Notes: generated by a model not told the origin, from the sequence alone. Positions 44,871 through 55,311 are shown, counted from the first letter of the stretch. The stretch: DNA of 64,000 bases from Alcanivorax profundi (GCF_003597125.1 NZ_QYYA01000002.1:124001-188000), one strand, 5' to 3'. Numbers and translations are program-made.

Positions 44871-46121
44871 ATGACCGAACTGCCGCGCATCCGGCCGGAG
44901 GACTATTGTGATGATGATCTTCCCCGGCTGACCCAACCCTGGTGGCAAACCCTGCCACGCGGGTTTCACGCCATGCCAGACCACTTCCTGGCCGACAACG
45001 ACACGCGCTGGCGCATCGATTACACCGCCGGCGTCGACACCCTGGCCCGCACCGGGCTGGCGTGCATGGCCGGCGCCGCCGCGTTGCCCGCCAGCCTGAA
45101 TGTGCGCCAGCAAAAAGAAGAGCGCGACCTGGTGGCGTTTTATCGCCAGTATCTGGACAGCGGTGACCCGCAACACTTTTTCCGCCCGCCCACCGTGCGC
45201 CCCAGAATCCAGCGAGGCCCGGTGGCCCGCTACCACTTCCAGCCGGAAGACGGCCAGGCCCACACCCTGCAGTTTCGTTCCCCGTTCGACACCGTGAACC
45301 CGGCCCTGAGCGAACGTTACCAGGCACACCGTCGCAACCGCATTGCCTGCGCCCAACACTGGAAGCACCACGGCGAACCGCGCCCGACCCTGGTCATGAT
45401 TCATGGCTTTGTGGCCGATCCGTACTGGCTGAACACCCGCTGGCTGGCCCTGCCCTGGTTCTACAAACAAGGGTTTGATGTGTTGCTCTACACCCTGCCC
45501 TTCCATGGCCGTCGCAAGGGCGCGCTGGCACCGTTCAGTGGCGCGCAGTTCTTCAGCCAGGGCATGGCCATGCTGAACGAGACCTTTGCCCAGGCGATTC
45601 ATGACCTGCGCATTTTTCTCGACATGTTGCGCGACGAGGGCAGCCCGGCCATCGGCGCCACCGGCATTTCGCTGGGGGGCTACACCACCGGCTTGCTGTC
45701 CTCACTGGAAAAAGACCTGTCCTTCGCCATTCCCAATGTACCACTGGTCAGCATCATGGACCTGATGAAAAGCTGGTTCCCGGTGAACCTGCAGTTCCCG
45801 CTGTTCCACAAAGTATACGACACGGATCTGGCCGGCTTGCGCCAACTCACGGCGCTACACTCGCCGCTCACCTGGCCCTGCCAGGTACCCCACAAGGGCC
45901 GCATGATCATCGGCGGTGCCGGCGATCGTTTTGCGCCTCCCAAGCACAGTTTCCTGTTGAAACAACACTGGCAGGACTGCGATATCCACTGGTTCCCGGG
46001 CAACCACATGCTGCATCTGGATCAGGGGCGTTATCTGAAAGCCATGCGGGATTTCATGCACGATGCGCTGGCAGAGAAATCGGTGGAGTTGAGTGCGGAG
46101 AGAATGTCGGGCGAGTTTTGA
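44871..46121 (+). CDS. Large alpha/beta hydrolase family protein
   Basis: This 416-residue hydrolase has an N-terminal extension of about 170 residues without a recognised domain. The hydrolase core then follows: LVMIHGFVADPYWLN, LYTLPFHGRRKG, the nucleophile GISLGGYTTGL, an acid in GGAGDRFAPP and His in PGNHMLHLDQGRY. The long cap-free N-terminal part suggests a polyester or wax-related substrate, but that is speculation. GGGAGCAGG precedes the ATG. An inverted repeat, GAGTTTCGAA...TTCGAAACTC, begins at the stop codon. Confidence 0.87.
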   Translation: MTELPRIRPEDYCDDDLPRLTQPWWQTLPRGFHAMPDHFLADNDTRWRIDYTAGVDTLARTGLACMAGAAALPASLNVRQQKEERDLVAFYRQYLDSGDPQHFFRPPTVRPRIQRGPVARYHFQPEDGQAHTLQFRSPFDTVNPALSERYQAHRRNRIACAQHWKHHGEPRPTLVMIHGFVADPYWLNTRWLALPWFYKQGFDVLLYTLPFHGRRKGALAPFSGAQFFSQGMAMLNETFAQAIHDLRIFLDMLRDEGSPAIGATGISLGGYTTGLLSSLEKDLSFAIPNVPLVSIMDLMKSWFPVNLQFPLFHKVYDTDLAGLRQLTALHSPLTWPCQVPHKGRMIIGGAGDRFAPPKHSFLLKQHWQDCDIHWFPGNHMLHLDQGRYLKAMRDFMHDALAEKSVELSAERMSGEF

Positions 46122-46180
46122 GTTTCGAAGATCAAGACCTGGGCCTTCAAACGCCACAAACTTGTTGCCTTTCGAAACTC
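46120..46180. repeat. Inverted repeat at the hydrolase stop codon
   Basis: GAGTTTCGAA (46120-46129) is perfectly mirrored by TTCGAAACTC (46171-46180). The left arm overlaps the stop codon. It may act as a 3' structure. Confidence 0.5.
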
Positions 46181-46269
46181 GCTTTTCGTGACTCGATTGT
46201 GAGGCCCTTTTAACTCCGCGCTGCCGCCCGGTTTTCCGGACTCCTGCAGCGGCTTCAGCGCGGAGCAGG

Positions 46270-46905
46270 TTACGGTTTTTTCGGGGAGTCTGTCTTGAAC
46301 AACGATGCGGTGCCGGCGCCGCAGGCGACCACGGTTTTCATCATGTTTTCCACACCGATTTCCGGGTGCAGTTCCACCAGCGTTTCATCCACATGATAGA
46401 TAAAGCCACTGGTGGGATTGGGGCCGGTAGGCACGAACACCGTAACGTGGCCATCGGCATGGCGGGATGTGACCAGGGCAGTGACCGACACATCCACGTT
46501 GCGGCCATACAGCCAGACCCGCGCCACCTCACCGCGGCTGAACGGGCTGTCGCTGCTGTTGCCCATCAGCTGCGCAATCACTTCCCGCACTGTGGTATAG
46601 CCGGGCAACCGGGTCATGACATTCTCTTCCCACTGCTGCCACAGCCAGCTGCCCAACCGGGTTGCCACCAGGGTACCAACCAGAAAACACAACACCATGA
46701 CCGCCAGCACCGCCAGCCAGTCGGCTACAAATTTGGGCAGTCCAAAGGCATTGATGAACACCGAGGTAAACGGGGAAATCATGTCCGTCACCGTCTGGTA
46801 GATCCAGCGGAAAAAGAACACGATGATGGAGATGGGCAACAGAATGGTCAGCCCGCCCAGCAGGGATTTCCGGATAAAAAACCAGACGCGTCGGTTGGCT
46901 CTCAT
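46270..46905 (-). CDS. DUF502 membrane protein
   Basis: This 211-residue inner-membrane protein of the DUF502 family has two helices (about 10-35, LLGGLTILLPISIIVFFFRW; about 58-82) and a soluble C-terminal domain with PFSRGEVARVWLYGR, VFVPTGPNPTSGFIYHV and MKTVVACG. DUF502 proteins are widespread, of unknown function. I start at the ATG at 46905 (MRANRRVW); the frame opens at 46950. It lies downstream of greB on the same strand after about 100 bp. Confidence 0.88.
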   Translation of the reverse strand: MRANRRVWFFIRKSLLGGLTILLPISIIVFFFRWIYQTVTDMISPFTSVFINAFGLPKFVADWLAVLAVMVLCFLVGTLVATRLGSWLWQQWEENVMTRLPGYTTVREVIAQLMGNSSDSPFSRGEVARVWLYGRNVDVSVTALVTSRHADGHVTVFVPTGPNPTSGFIYHVDETLVELHPEIGVENMMKTVVACGAGTASLFKTDSPKKP

Positions 46906-47003
46906 GGGCGAATAATTCCTCTGTTCGCAGGGTGGAAATTGTCTCGGCAATCTCCGCTGACAATGGCGGGGATGGGCTCACGCCTATTTCCGCCCTTCGG
47001 TGG

Positions 47004-47507
47004 TTACGCTTTCACGTACCAGATACGATTGATGAACAGACAACGCTCCCCCGCCGGGGTTCGCACTTCTACCTCGTCATCTACCTGTTTTTTCAGCAAG
47101 GCCCGTGCCAACGGCGCATCAATACTGATATAGCTACGCTCGGCATCAGTCTCGTCCGGTCCCACCAGACGATAGGTCTCAAGATCACCGTGCTCGTTTT
47201 CCAGCTCAACCCAGGCACCAAAAAACACCCGACTCTGGTCTTCCGGAAGCCGCTCTACCACCGTCATGTCATCCAGTCGTTTGCTGAGAAAGCGCACTCG
47301 CCGATCGATTTCCCGCAGCTGCTTCTTGCCGTAAATATATTCCGCATTTTCCGAACGATCCCCCTGAGCGGCAGCCTCCTGCACGGCCTGGGTCACCTCG
47401 GGACGCTTGACCTTCCACAGATACTGCAGCTCATCGTTCAGTTTGCGGTAGCCTTCCGCGGTAATGTACTTGGAGGCGGGCTTGCCCTTCGGTCGCCAGC
47501 GGCCCAT
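47004..47507 (-). CDS. greB: Transcription elongation factor GreB
   Basis: GreB enters the RNA polymerase secondary channel and stimulates cleavage of backtracked RNA. The 167-residue protein has the N-terminal coiled coil (about 12-80) with acidic tip QGDRSENAEYIYGKKQ and the C-terminal FKBP-like domain (VFFGAWVELEN to INRIWYVKA). The N-terminal MGRWRPKGKPASKYITAEG is typical of GreB rather than GreA. GAGGTG precedes the ATG. It starts 2 bp after the VOC gene stop. Confidence 0.96.
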   Translation of the reverse strand: MGRWRPKGKPASKYITAEGYRKLNDELQYLWKVKRPEVTQAVQEAAAQGDRSENAEYIYGKKQLREIDRRVRFLSKRLDDMTVVERLPEDQSRVFFGAWVELENEHGDLETYRLVGPDETDAERSYISIDAPLARALLKKQVDDEVEVRTPAGERCLFINRIWYVKA

Positions 47508-47509
47508 GG

Positions 47510-47932
47510 CTACACCTCAAAAATCCGTTCCAGCTCGCGCAGCCCCTTGAATTCCAGGGTGTTCCCGGAGGGATCCTGCACGAAGAATGTGCCTTGCTCG
47601 GCAGGCTGCCCCATAAACCGCTCGCGAGGCTTGAGCAGAAACGGCCACTGGTGTTCATGGATCCGCGCCGCCAGGGTTTCCCAGCTCGCAAAATCCAGCA
47701 CCACCCCAAAGTGAGGCATGGGAACAGGATGACCATCCACCTCGCTGTAGCCCTGGATCGGGGTGAGACCCTCACCCTTGTGCAACGATAACTGGTGGCC
47801 GTGCAGATCGATATCGATCCAGTTCGGGGCATCGCGACCACGGCGACCACCCAGCACCCGGACATAAAAATCTGCCGCGTCTTCCAGATCATTTACCAGA
47901 AAGGCCAGATGAAAGGCCGGCTGTTTTTCCAT
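47510..47932 (-). CDS. VOC (glyoxalase/bleomycin-resistance) family protein
   Basis: This 140-residue vicinal-oxygen-chelate protein has paired beta-alpha-beta units: HLAFLVNDLEDAADFYVRVLGG, then PHFGVVLDFASWETLAARI and GTFFVQDPSGNTLEFKG. Metal ligands His8, the His of MPHFG and Glu of NTLEFKG are present. Likely a dioxygenase, lyase or resistance protein; the substrate is unknown. It is cotranscribed with greB. Confidence 0.9.
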   Translation of the reverse strand: MEKQPAFHLAFLVNDLEDAADFYVRVLGGRRGRDAPNWIDIDLHGHQLSLHKGEGLTPIQGYSEVDGHPVPMPHFGVVLDFASWETLAARIHEHQWPFLLKPRERFMGQPAEQGTFFVQDPSGNTLEFKGLRELERIFEV

Positions 47933-47971
47933 CGTCTACGGCTCTTGCTAAACTCTCGTGATTGCGTCTGA

Positions 47972-49108
<1,137 letters not shown>

Positions 49109-49168
49109 TTTGCCAACCCGGGCCGGTGCGGCCATATAATGCATGCACACTTTATCCGGAGTTTTCGC

Positions 49169-49627
49169 ATGAGCCGCCAACGCCCTACCCCCGATCCCGA
49201 GCAGGTCGGCCTGCAATGCGCCGCCCTGCACTCCCGGGTGTTTTCCCGGCTGGTGACCCGGCTGTTCAATAGCAGCCTGGCGGACAGCGGCCTGCGCATC
49301 ACCCAGTTTTCCGTGCTCAATGCGATCAAGGCGCGACCGCCGGAATCCATTTTCCAGCTGGCGGAACTGCTGGGCATGGAGCGTACCTCCCTGCAACGGA
49401 CCGTGGACAAACTGATCGACAACGGTCTGGTGCAGGCAGCCCCCACCGGCAACAAACGCGCCCTGGGCCTGAGCCTGACCGCAGACGGTGAAGCACGCTA
49501 CCAGCAAGCCCTGCAGGGCTGGCAGCACGCCCAGCAGCAATTCGAGTCGCTGGTCGGTGCCGCCAACTGGGCTGACATCGCCCGTGAATTGCGCGGTTTC
49601 AGCCGCCAGGTCAAGCAGACACTCTGA
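49169..49627 (+). CDS. MarR-family transcriptional regulator
   Basis: This 152-residue winged-helix regulator has ITQFSVLNAIKARPPES, LAELLGMERTSLQRTVDKLIDNGLV (recognition helix) and the wing PTGNKRALGLSLTADG. MarR proteins sense small phenolic or lipid ligands. I start at the ATG at 49169 (MSRQRPTP), preceded by CGGAG. A TATAAT lies at 49135-49140. Its end overlaps the convergent hydrolase gene by 17 bp; paired operators upstream of that hydrolase may be its target, but this is inference. Confidence 0.92.
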   Translation: MSRQRPTPDPEQVGLQCAALHSRVFSRLVTRLFNSSLADSGLRITQFSVLNAIKARPPESIFQLAELLGMERTSLQRTVDKLIDNGLVQAAPTGNKRALGLSLTADGEARYQQALQGWQHAQQQFESLVGAANWADIARELRGFSRQVKQTL

Positions 49628-50447
49628 CGGCCGCCGCCGGCTGCACAAACGCCTCAATGGCGGCATGGACCTGGGACGCCTCCAGCAACCGCCGATGCCC
49701 GAGCCCCTGGGTCTGAAACAGGCTGGCATGGGGTAGCGCCTGATGCAGACGCAGGGCATCACTAAACGGGACTTCCCGATCCAGCGTGTCGTGGATCACC
49801 AGCACCTCACTCTCGATGCCACGCCCCCGGCGCGCAATATCCAGCACCTCATAACCGATCCCGACCCGGTCCGCCATGGCGTCCAGCAACCCCTGCCGGG
49901 CACGGGCGCCGAAGCGAAGAAAACTCGCCATGCGACCGACCACCGCGCGAAAGTCCGTTGGCGCCGAGATCAACACGGCCTGCGGAATTTCCGGGCGCTC
50001 CGCCAGCACAAAGGCCAACGCCGACGCCCCCATGGAATGCCCTACCACCAGATCCACCGGCTCTCCCATCTGTTCCAGCGCGGCTCTAACCGTCGTGATG
50101 AACTCCCCCACATTCGATGGTCCGTCCGCCACCACTCCGTGACCAGGCATTTCCAGCACGAAACAGGTCCAATCCGACGGATCGACGGTCTCCAAAAGCG
50201 CGTGAAACTGCGACACATCCCCTGACCAGCCATGCACAAACAGCGCCCGCCGTGGCCCGCCCGGGCGCACCCAGCATCGAGCGCGGGTCCCTACCGGCAT
50301 GAACTCACCGGCATCCCGCAGGGCCGGATTGCTGTCACGACGGACCGCCGCCACCCGCGGCGTGGTCATCATGCTTAACGCCATGCGGCTGGCTCTGGCC
50401 GGGGTAATCCGGCTCAACAACGCCATCAAAATCAGGAACGCCTTCAT
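49611..50447 (-). CDS. Alpha/beta hydrolase (membrane-anchored or exported)
   Basis: This 278-residue hydrolase has a hydrophobic N-terminus that may be a signal anchor. Core motifs are FVHGWSGDVSQF, the nucleophile VVGHSMGASALA, an acid in IHDTLDREVP and His in GLGHRRLLE. AAGGAGAAG precedes the ATG. Two copies of a near-palindromic operator motif lie in the 100 bp upstream, so it is likely under a specific repressor. It resembles esterase/lipase genes induced by lipid substrates. Confidence 0.9.
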   Translation of the reverse strand: MKAFLILMALLSRITPARASRMALSMMTTPRVAAVRRDSNPALRDAGEFMPVGTRARCWVRPGGPRRALFVHGWSGDVSQFHALLETVDPSDWTCFVLEMPGHGVVADGPSNVGEFITTVRAALEQMGEPVDLVVGHSMGASALAFVLAERPEIPQAVLISAPTDFRAVVGRMASFLRFGARARQGLLDAMADRVGIGYEVLDIARRGRGIESEVLVIHDTLDREVPFSDALRLHQALPHASLFQTQGLGHRRLLEASQVHAAIEAFVQPAAAVRVSA

Positions 50448-50458
50448 CGTCTTCTCCT

Positions 50459-50477
50459 TGATGTATATACACTAAAA
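50459..50477. promoter_or_regulatory. Operator copy 1 (TTTTAGTGTATATACATCA)
   Basis: Read on the minus strand this is TTTTAGTGTATATACATCA, with a perfect TGTATATACA palindrome at its core. It is 12 bp upstream of the hydrolase start, overlapping where RNA polymerase or the ribosome would bind. The same motif occurs inverted at 50528. Confidence 0.65.
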
Positions 50478-50527
50478 ATGCGAAAGCGCTGCCACCCTGC
50501 AGGGAAGGCGGCAAGCATGGCACTTTA

Positions 50528-50546
50528 TTTTAGTGTATTTACACCA
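50528..50546. promoter_or_regulatory. Operator copy 2 (TTTTAGTGTATTTACACCA)
   Basis: The core GTGTATTTACAC is palindromic. It agrees with copy 1 at 17 of 19 positions and has the opposite orientation, centres 69 bp apart. Confidence 0.65.
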
Positions 50547-50707
50547 TACGATATAAATCAAGTCATTCGTCGAGTGGAATACACCGCAACGCCCCGCCCG
50601 ACCGTGCTGCAGCCAATGGCTATCGGCACAAAGCGGTTATGATTTCGCCGCTTTTAATCGCGCTGATACTTTTCTGAGATTGGGTCACTGACCCGAGGAG
50701 TCATGTT

Positions 50708-50836
50708 ATGCGTACCCTGATACTGGTACTGGGACTTGCCATTTCCGCCATCGCGACCGCTGACGCCCGCGCGCCGACGGAAGAAGAGATGCAACAGCTA
50801 GAGATCGTGCAGCCTTCATGGATTTTTCAGGGGTAA
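50708..50836 (+). CDS. Very small secreted peptide, 42 residues
   Basis: A 42-codon gene opens MRTLILVLGLAISAIATADA, a clear signal peptide with an ADA-type cleavage site, leaving a mature peptide of about 20 residues with an acidic start (PTEEEMQQLE) and the end PSWIFQG. GAGGAG at 50695-50700 is 7 bp before the ATG, and a strong terminator follows the stop, so it looks like a real transcription unit. I recognise no family. It is convergent with the siderophore receptor gene. Confidence 0.65.
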   Translation: MRTLILVLGLAISAIATADARAPTEEEMQQLEIVQPSWIFQG

Positions 50837-50854
50837 CCGACCCTGGTCATCCAC

Positions 50855-50884
50855 AAAAAAACCGGCGCATGCGCCGGTTTTTTT
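50855..50884. terminator. Bidirectional terminator
   Basis: ACCGGCGCATGCGCCGGT is a perfect 18-base palindrome flanked by an A run and a T run. It serves the small peptide gene and the receptor gene. Confidence 0.9.
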
Positions 50885-50896
50885 GTGGCCCGATCC

Positions 50897-52990
50897 CTAG
50901 AAACGGTAACGGGCATTTGCCGTAATGGTACGGCGCTCACCGAAACCACAATCCGTACCGGCACTTCGGCACCAGGAAACGTACTCTTCATCCGTCAAAT
51001 TCTGGACGTTCATGCTGAAATCCCAGTTCTGGATCCCATAGCCCAGCATCGCATCATACAATGTCTGGGACGGTACCTTCGGCGCGCCGCCGAAGCCCAC
51101 ATTGTCACCGATATAACGTACCCCGGCACCAAAGCGCAGACCATTTTCCAGCTCATACTTACCCCAGCCAGAAACAAGCCGGTCCGCCACGTAAGGCAAC
51201 CGAACACCGCTATCGTCATCGATGGCCCGGAGGTCGGTCATACTGGCCTGAAGTTCCAGATTTCCCAGCATTTTCTTCACTTCCAGCTCCCAACCTTCAG
51301 ACTTGGCGCCAACTTGGTCAACTGACTGCGGCTGCGACCCCTGGATCACGCGATTGGTTTCTTCGATGTAGAAGTAAGCGGCAGTCACGGAGAGATCTCC
51401 ACTCTCACTCACGTATTTGACACCGGCCTCTTCCTGCTCACCTGTCGACGCATCGAGGCTTTCCCCAAATCCATCCGTTCCCAGATTCGGAGTAAATGAC
51501 TGCGCATAGCTCAGGTAGGGGGACAACCCAAAATCAAAGTGATACATCAAACCCAGGCGGCCTGTGGTTTCTTCATCATCACTTTTGGTATCCGGCCCTG
51601 TAACCGCCAGAGTGGTATTGGTTGAATCATCGTGACGCAGCGCCCCGGAAATGGCGAAGTTGCCAATATCCATGTGGTCAATGAAGTAGACCCCGGTCTG
51701 CTTGATTTCGTTATCCGGACGGTCAGCGGGGTTCAGGGCCGCATAGTTCACATTGCCGTATACCGGGTTATAAAGGTTAATGGTGCCACCCTGGGCATAA
51801 CCGTAGTAATAGTTGCTTTGCTCCCAGAGCGCGTCCTGCCGATCAACACCAACCGCCAGACGGTGGCGGGTCATGCCGAGATTCAGATCACCCTGAAGGC
51901 GAATATCAAAATTCGTTACCTCTGTGCCGGTATCCGCCATATAGATGGTACGCGCAGTGTCACCATTGGGCGCAACACCAAAACCAATCGATGCCCAGTG
52001 CTCACGGGTTTCCGCTTCAGAGGAGGTGTAACGGCCGGTGGCAGCGATGTTCCATTGCTCGTTCAGACGATGATCCACAAACAAGGTGACTTCATTTTTT
52101 TCGCGGTCATAACGATCCCAGCTAGGCTCCCCAACAAAAGTCTCCGTAGGAAGATCACCTCTCACCCCAGGCTCGATAGTCCCTTGGGCCGGAAGAAACT
52201 GGGCCGAAACGCCGCCTGAGTTTTCCTGGGCATTAAACAGCAGGCTAATACTGGTGTTATCCGTAGGCAGCCAGGTAATAGACGGCGCAAAAAGGAAACC
52301 GTCATCATCCACATGGTCCACCTGGGTACCGCTTTCGCGCTTCAGCGCCACCAGACGATAGAGTAACTTCCCGTCCTCTGAGAGAGGCCCGGTAACGTCT
52401 GCCGCCAACTGTTTGCGGTCATAGGAACCCACCTGCGCCCAGATTTCTCCCTGCTGCTCTGGCTTGGGGAGCTTCGAGACGGAATTAATGATGCCGCCCA
52501 ATTCAGACTGGCCATACAGCACAGAAGACGGCCCCTTCAGGACCTCCAGCTGTTCCAGAGCATAGACATTGGTGCGCACACTGTTATAGCTGCCATAAAT
52601 CGAGCGCAGCCCATCCAGATAAAAGGACGCATCCATTCCGCGTATCTTTGCCCAATCACCACGGGTATCAAACCCGAATGCACCGGCATAGACGCCCGAA
52701 CTGTAAAGTAGGGCATCCTGAATATTCTTGGCCCCGGTATCACGAATAAACTCTTGATTTACAACACTAATGGCAAATGGTGTCTCTTCCACTGCCACAT
52801 CCAGTTTGCCCGTTTTGGCGGTTTCCCTTTCAGTGATATATCCCGCTTCTTCAGCGCCCTCGGCGCTTACCTCTACAGCAGGAATCACATTGGTAGAGGG
52901 CTCTTCAGCGAGTACCGTCACAGGAAACAAAGAAAGCAGGGACATCCCTACCAGCGGCGCGCCCCAAATCGCGCGATATCGGCAAGTCAT
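50897..52990 (-). CDS. TonB-dependent siderophore receptor
   Basis: This is an outer-membrane receptor that imports ferric siderophores with TonB energy. The 697-residue protein has a signal peptide (ending VTVLAEEP), a TonB-box-like region VIPAVEVSAEG, a plug domain (ETPFAISVVNQEFIRDTGAKNIQDAL; RGMDASFYLDGLRS; LEVLKGPSSVLYGQSELGGIIN), and a 22-strand barrel ending in the terminal Phe (TANARYRF). There is no extra N-terminal signalling domain, so surface-signalling control is unlikely. I start at the ATG at 52990, preceded by GGAGCTTGCC. A Fur box upstream implies iron repression. The siderophore is unknown. Confidence 0.95.
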   Translation of the reverse strand: MTCRYRAIWGAPLVGMSLLSLFPVTVLAEEPSTNVIPAVEVSAEGAEEAGYITERETAKTGKLDVAVEETPFAISVVNQEFIRDTGAKNIQDALLYSSGVYAGAFGFDTRGDWAKIRGMDASFYLDGLRSIYGSYNSVRTNVYALEQLEVLKGPSSVLYGQSELGGIINSVSKLPKPEQQGEIWAQVGSYDRKQLAADVTGPLSEDGKLLYRLVALKRESGTQVDHVDDDGFLFAPSITWLPTDNTSISLLFNAQENSGGVSAQFLPAQGTIEPGVRGDLPTETFVGEPSWDRYDREKNEVTLFVDHRLNEQWNIAATGRYTSSEAETREHWASIGFGVAPNGDTARTIYMADTGTEVTNFDIRLQGDLNLGMTRHRLAVGVDRQDALWEQSNYYYGYAQGGTINLYNPVYGNVNYAALNPADRPDNEIKQTGVYFIDHMDIGNFAISGALRHDDSTNTTLAVTGPDTKSDDEETTGRLGLMYHFDFGLSPYLSYAQSFTPNLGTDGFGESLDASTGEQEEAGVKYVSESGDLSVTAAYFYIEETNRVIQGSQPQSVDQVGAKSEGWELEVKKMLGNLELQASMTDLRAIDDDSGVRLPYVADRLVSGWGKYELENGLRFGAGVRYIGDNVGFGGAPKVPSQTLYDAMLGYGIQNWDFSMNVQNLTDEEYVSWCRSAGTDCGFGERRTITANARYRF

Positions 52991-53023
52991 TGGCAAGCTC
53001 CAAAATATAAAAAGACTAAAAAC

Positions 53024-53042
53024 GATAACGATTCGCATTCTA
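53024..53042. promoter_or_regulatory. Fur box upstream of the siderophore receptor
   Basis: GATAACGATTCGCATTCTA matches the 19-bp Fur consensus at 13 positions and lies 34 bp upstream of the receptor start. Confidence 0.7.
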
Positions 53043-53161
53043 CACCTTTGCCGCGACACTGAAAAGTAAGCTTTGTCAGTCTGCTTCCCATGATTGAACC
53101 TGCCTCATTCTTTCCCCTTTGTTCATGCAGGATTAAGCTGGACAGGGGTGAATCCCGTTCC

Positions 53162-53190
53162 CTGTCATTACCGTGTCATATATATGTCAT
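53162..53190 (+). promoter_or_regulatory. Pho box with three 11-bp-spaced repeats upstream of ppk1
   Basis: CTGTCAT, GTGTCAT and ATGTCAT start at 53162, 53173 and 53184, exactly 11 bp apart, as expected for tandem PhoB binding. The last repeat ends 39 bp before the ppk1 start codon. Confidence 0.8.
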
Positions 53191-53229
53191 GGAATAGAGG
53201 GCCCTTGCGGTTCCGCTCAGGACGAGACC

Positions 53230-55311
53230 ATGAATGACATTGCCAGCGAGCACAGCGCCATCGACCTCAATAACCCCGACTACTACTTCAACCGGGAATT
53301 GAGCCTGCTGCAGTTCAACCTGCGGGTGCTGGAGCAGGCCATGGACGACAACCACCCCTTGATGGAAAGGCTGAATTTTCTGCTGATTTTTTCCAGCAAC
53401 ATGGACGAGTTCTTCGAGATTCGTGTAGCGGGTCTGCGCAACAAGCTGGAAACCGGCACAGGTCAACCGGGCCCGGATGGCATGCTGCCGGCCGAGCTGC
53501 TCAGGGAAATCGGCCGCATCACCCATGAAGCAGTGGACCGGCAATATCACATCCTGAACAACATCCTGTTACCGGCACTGCGCGAGGAAGGCGTCGACTT
53601 CCTGCGCCGCGAAGATTGGACCGAAGCCCAGGCTGAATGGGTCAAAAAGTATTTTCGTGAGCAGGTCTACCCGGTTCTGACCCCCATCGCACTGGACCCA
53701 TCCCATCCCTTCCCGCGCCTGGTCAACAAGAGCTTAAACTTCATCGTGCCGCTGGATGGGAAGGATGCATTTGGTCGCTCCACAGGACTGGCCATTGTGC
53801 CTGCTCCGCGCTCGCTGCCGCGCCTGATCCGCATCCCGGACGAAATCAGTGGCGACGGCGACGATAATTTTATTTTCCTTTCCTCCATGATCCATGCCCA
53901 TGTCTCGGATCTTTTCCCGGGCATGAAAGCCACTGGCTGCTACCAATTTCGAGTGACTCGCAATGCGGATCTTGAAGTGGACGAAGAAGCAGAAGATCTG
54001 GCCAGCGCCCTGAAAGGCCAGCTACTTTCCCGTCGCTACGGAGACGAAGTACGCCTGGAAGTGGCTGACAATTGTCCACGGCATCTGATGCACTACCTGC
54101 TGGAGCAATTTGAGCTGGGCGAGGATGACCTCTACGAGGTGAATGGCCCGGTGAATCTGGCGCGGATGTTTACCAGCGTGGACCGGCCACGCCTGCACTA
54201 CCCGCCCTTCACCCCGAAAGTTCACCCCACGGTGAAAAAATCAGAATCCATCTTTGATGCCATTGACCAGGAAGACCTGCTGCTGCATCACCCTTTCCAG
54301 TCATTTCAGCCGGTCATTTCCCTGCTGGCAGAAGCTGCCCGTGATCCCAAGGTACTGGCAATCAAGCAGACTCTGTATCGCACTGGGACCAAGTCGGAAA
54401 TTCTGGATCATCTGGAAACCGCAGCGCGCAACGGCAAAGAAGTGACCGCCATCGTGGAGCTGCGCGCTCGCTTTGATGAGGAATCCAACATCGAAGGGGC
54501 GCGCCGATTGCAGGAAGCCGGCGCCATCGTGGTGTACGGTGTGGTGGGCTACAAGACTCACGCAAAGATGTTGCTGGTCGTCCGCCGCGACGGGGATGGC
54601 ATCAAGCGTTATGTCCACCTTGGCACCGGGAATTACCACACCAAGACCACCAAGCTTTACACCGACTACGGCCTGATGACCAGCGACAAATCTATAGGAC
54701 AGGACGTACACAAAATCTTCCAGGAACTGACCGGCATGGGCAAGGCCGCCCGCCTGAAACAGCTCAAACATTCGCCCTTCACCCTGCATCCGTCACTGGT
54801 TGAATGGATCGAATTTGAGACAGTGGAAGCCCAGGCTGGTCGGCCTGCGCGCATCATCGCCAAATTCAACTCGCTGACCGAAGAAAAAATCATCCAGGCG
54901 CTCTATCGCGCCAGTCAGGCGGGCGTGCAGATTGACCTGATCGTTCGCGGCATCTGCTGCCTGAAACCGGGTATCGCCGGGCTGTCCGATAACATTCGGG
55001 TGCGCTCCATCGTTGGGCGCTTTCTGGAACACACCCGCATCTACCACTTCCACCATGCCGGCGAAGACCTGCTGTATTGCTCCAGCGCCGACTGGATGGA
55101 CCGCAACCTGTTCAACCGGGTAGAAACCTGCTTCCCGATCAATCACCCGGCGCTGAAGAGCCAGATGCTGGAAGAAGGCTTGCAGTATTATTTGCGCGAC
55201 AACAGCCGTGCCTGGTTACTGCAGCCCGATGGCAGCTACCAACGCGCCCAGCCGGCAGAGGGGGAAGAACGGTTTATGGCGCAGCAGACGTTGCTGGATA
55301 CTTTGGGGTAG
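53230..55311 (+). CDS. ppk: Polyphosphate kinase 1
   Basis: PPK1 makes inorganic polyphosphate from ATP. The 693-residue protein has the N-terminal helical domain beginning [20 protein letters not shown], the head domain, and two PLD-like catalytic domains with [11 protein letters not shown], the phospho-accepting His in [14 protein letters not shown], the second His in HLGTGNYH, and [13 protein letters not shown] start at the ATG at 53230 (MNDIASEH), which gives normal length. A Pho box upstream suggests induction under phosphate starvation. The polyphosphatase gene ppx lies convergent 3' to it. Confidence 0.97.
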   Translation: MNDIASEHSAIDLNNPDYYFNRELSLLQFNLRVLEQAMDDNHPLMERLNFLLIFSSNMDEFFEIRVAGLRNKLETGTGQPGPDGMLPAELLREIGRITHEAVDRQYHILNNILLPALREEGVDFLRREDWTEAQAEWVKKYFREQVYPVLTPIALDPSHPFPRLVNKSLNFIVPLDGKDAFGRSTGLAIVPAPRSLPRLIRIPDEISGDGDDNFIFLSSMIHAHVSDLFPGMKATGCYQFRVTRNADLEVDEEAEDLASALKGQLLSRRYGDEVRLEVADNCPRHLMHYLLEQFELGEDDLYEVNGPVNLARMFTSVDRPRLHYPPFTPKVHPTVKKSESIFDAIDQEDLLLHHPFQSFQPVISLLAEAARDPKVLAIKQTLYRTGTKSEILDHLETAARNGKEVTAIVELRARFDEESNIEGARRLQEAGAIVVYGVVGYKTHAKMLLVVRRDGDGIKRYVHLGTGNYHTKTTKLYTDYGLMTSDKSIGQDVHKIFQELTGMGKAARLKQLKHSPFTLHPSLVEWIEFETVEAQAGRPARIIAKFNSLTEEKIIQALYRASQAGVQIDLIVRGICCLKPGIAGLSDNIRVRSIVGRFLEHTRIYHFHHAGEDLLYCSSADWMDRNLFNRVETCFPINHPALKSQMLEEGLQYYLRDNSRAWLLQPDGSYQRAQPAEGEERFMAQQTLLDTLG

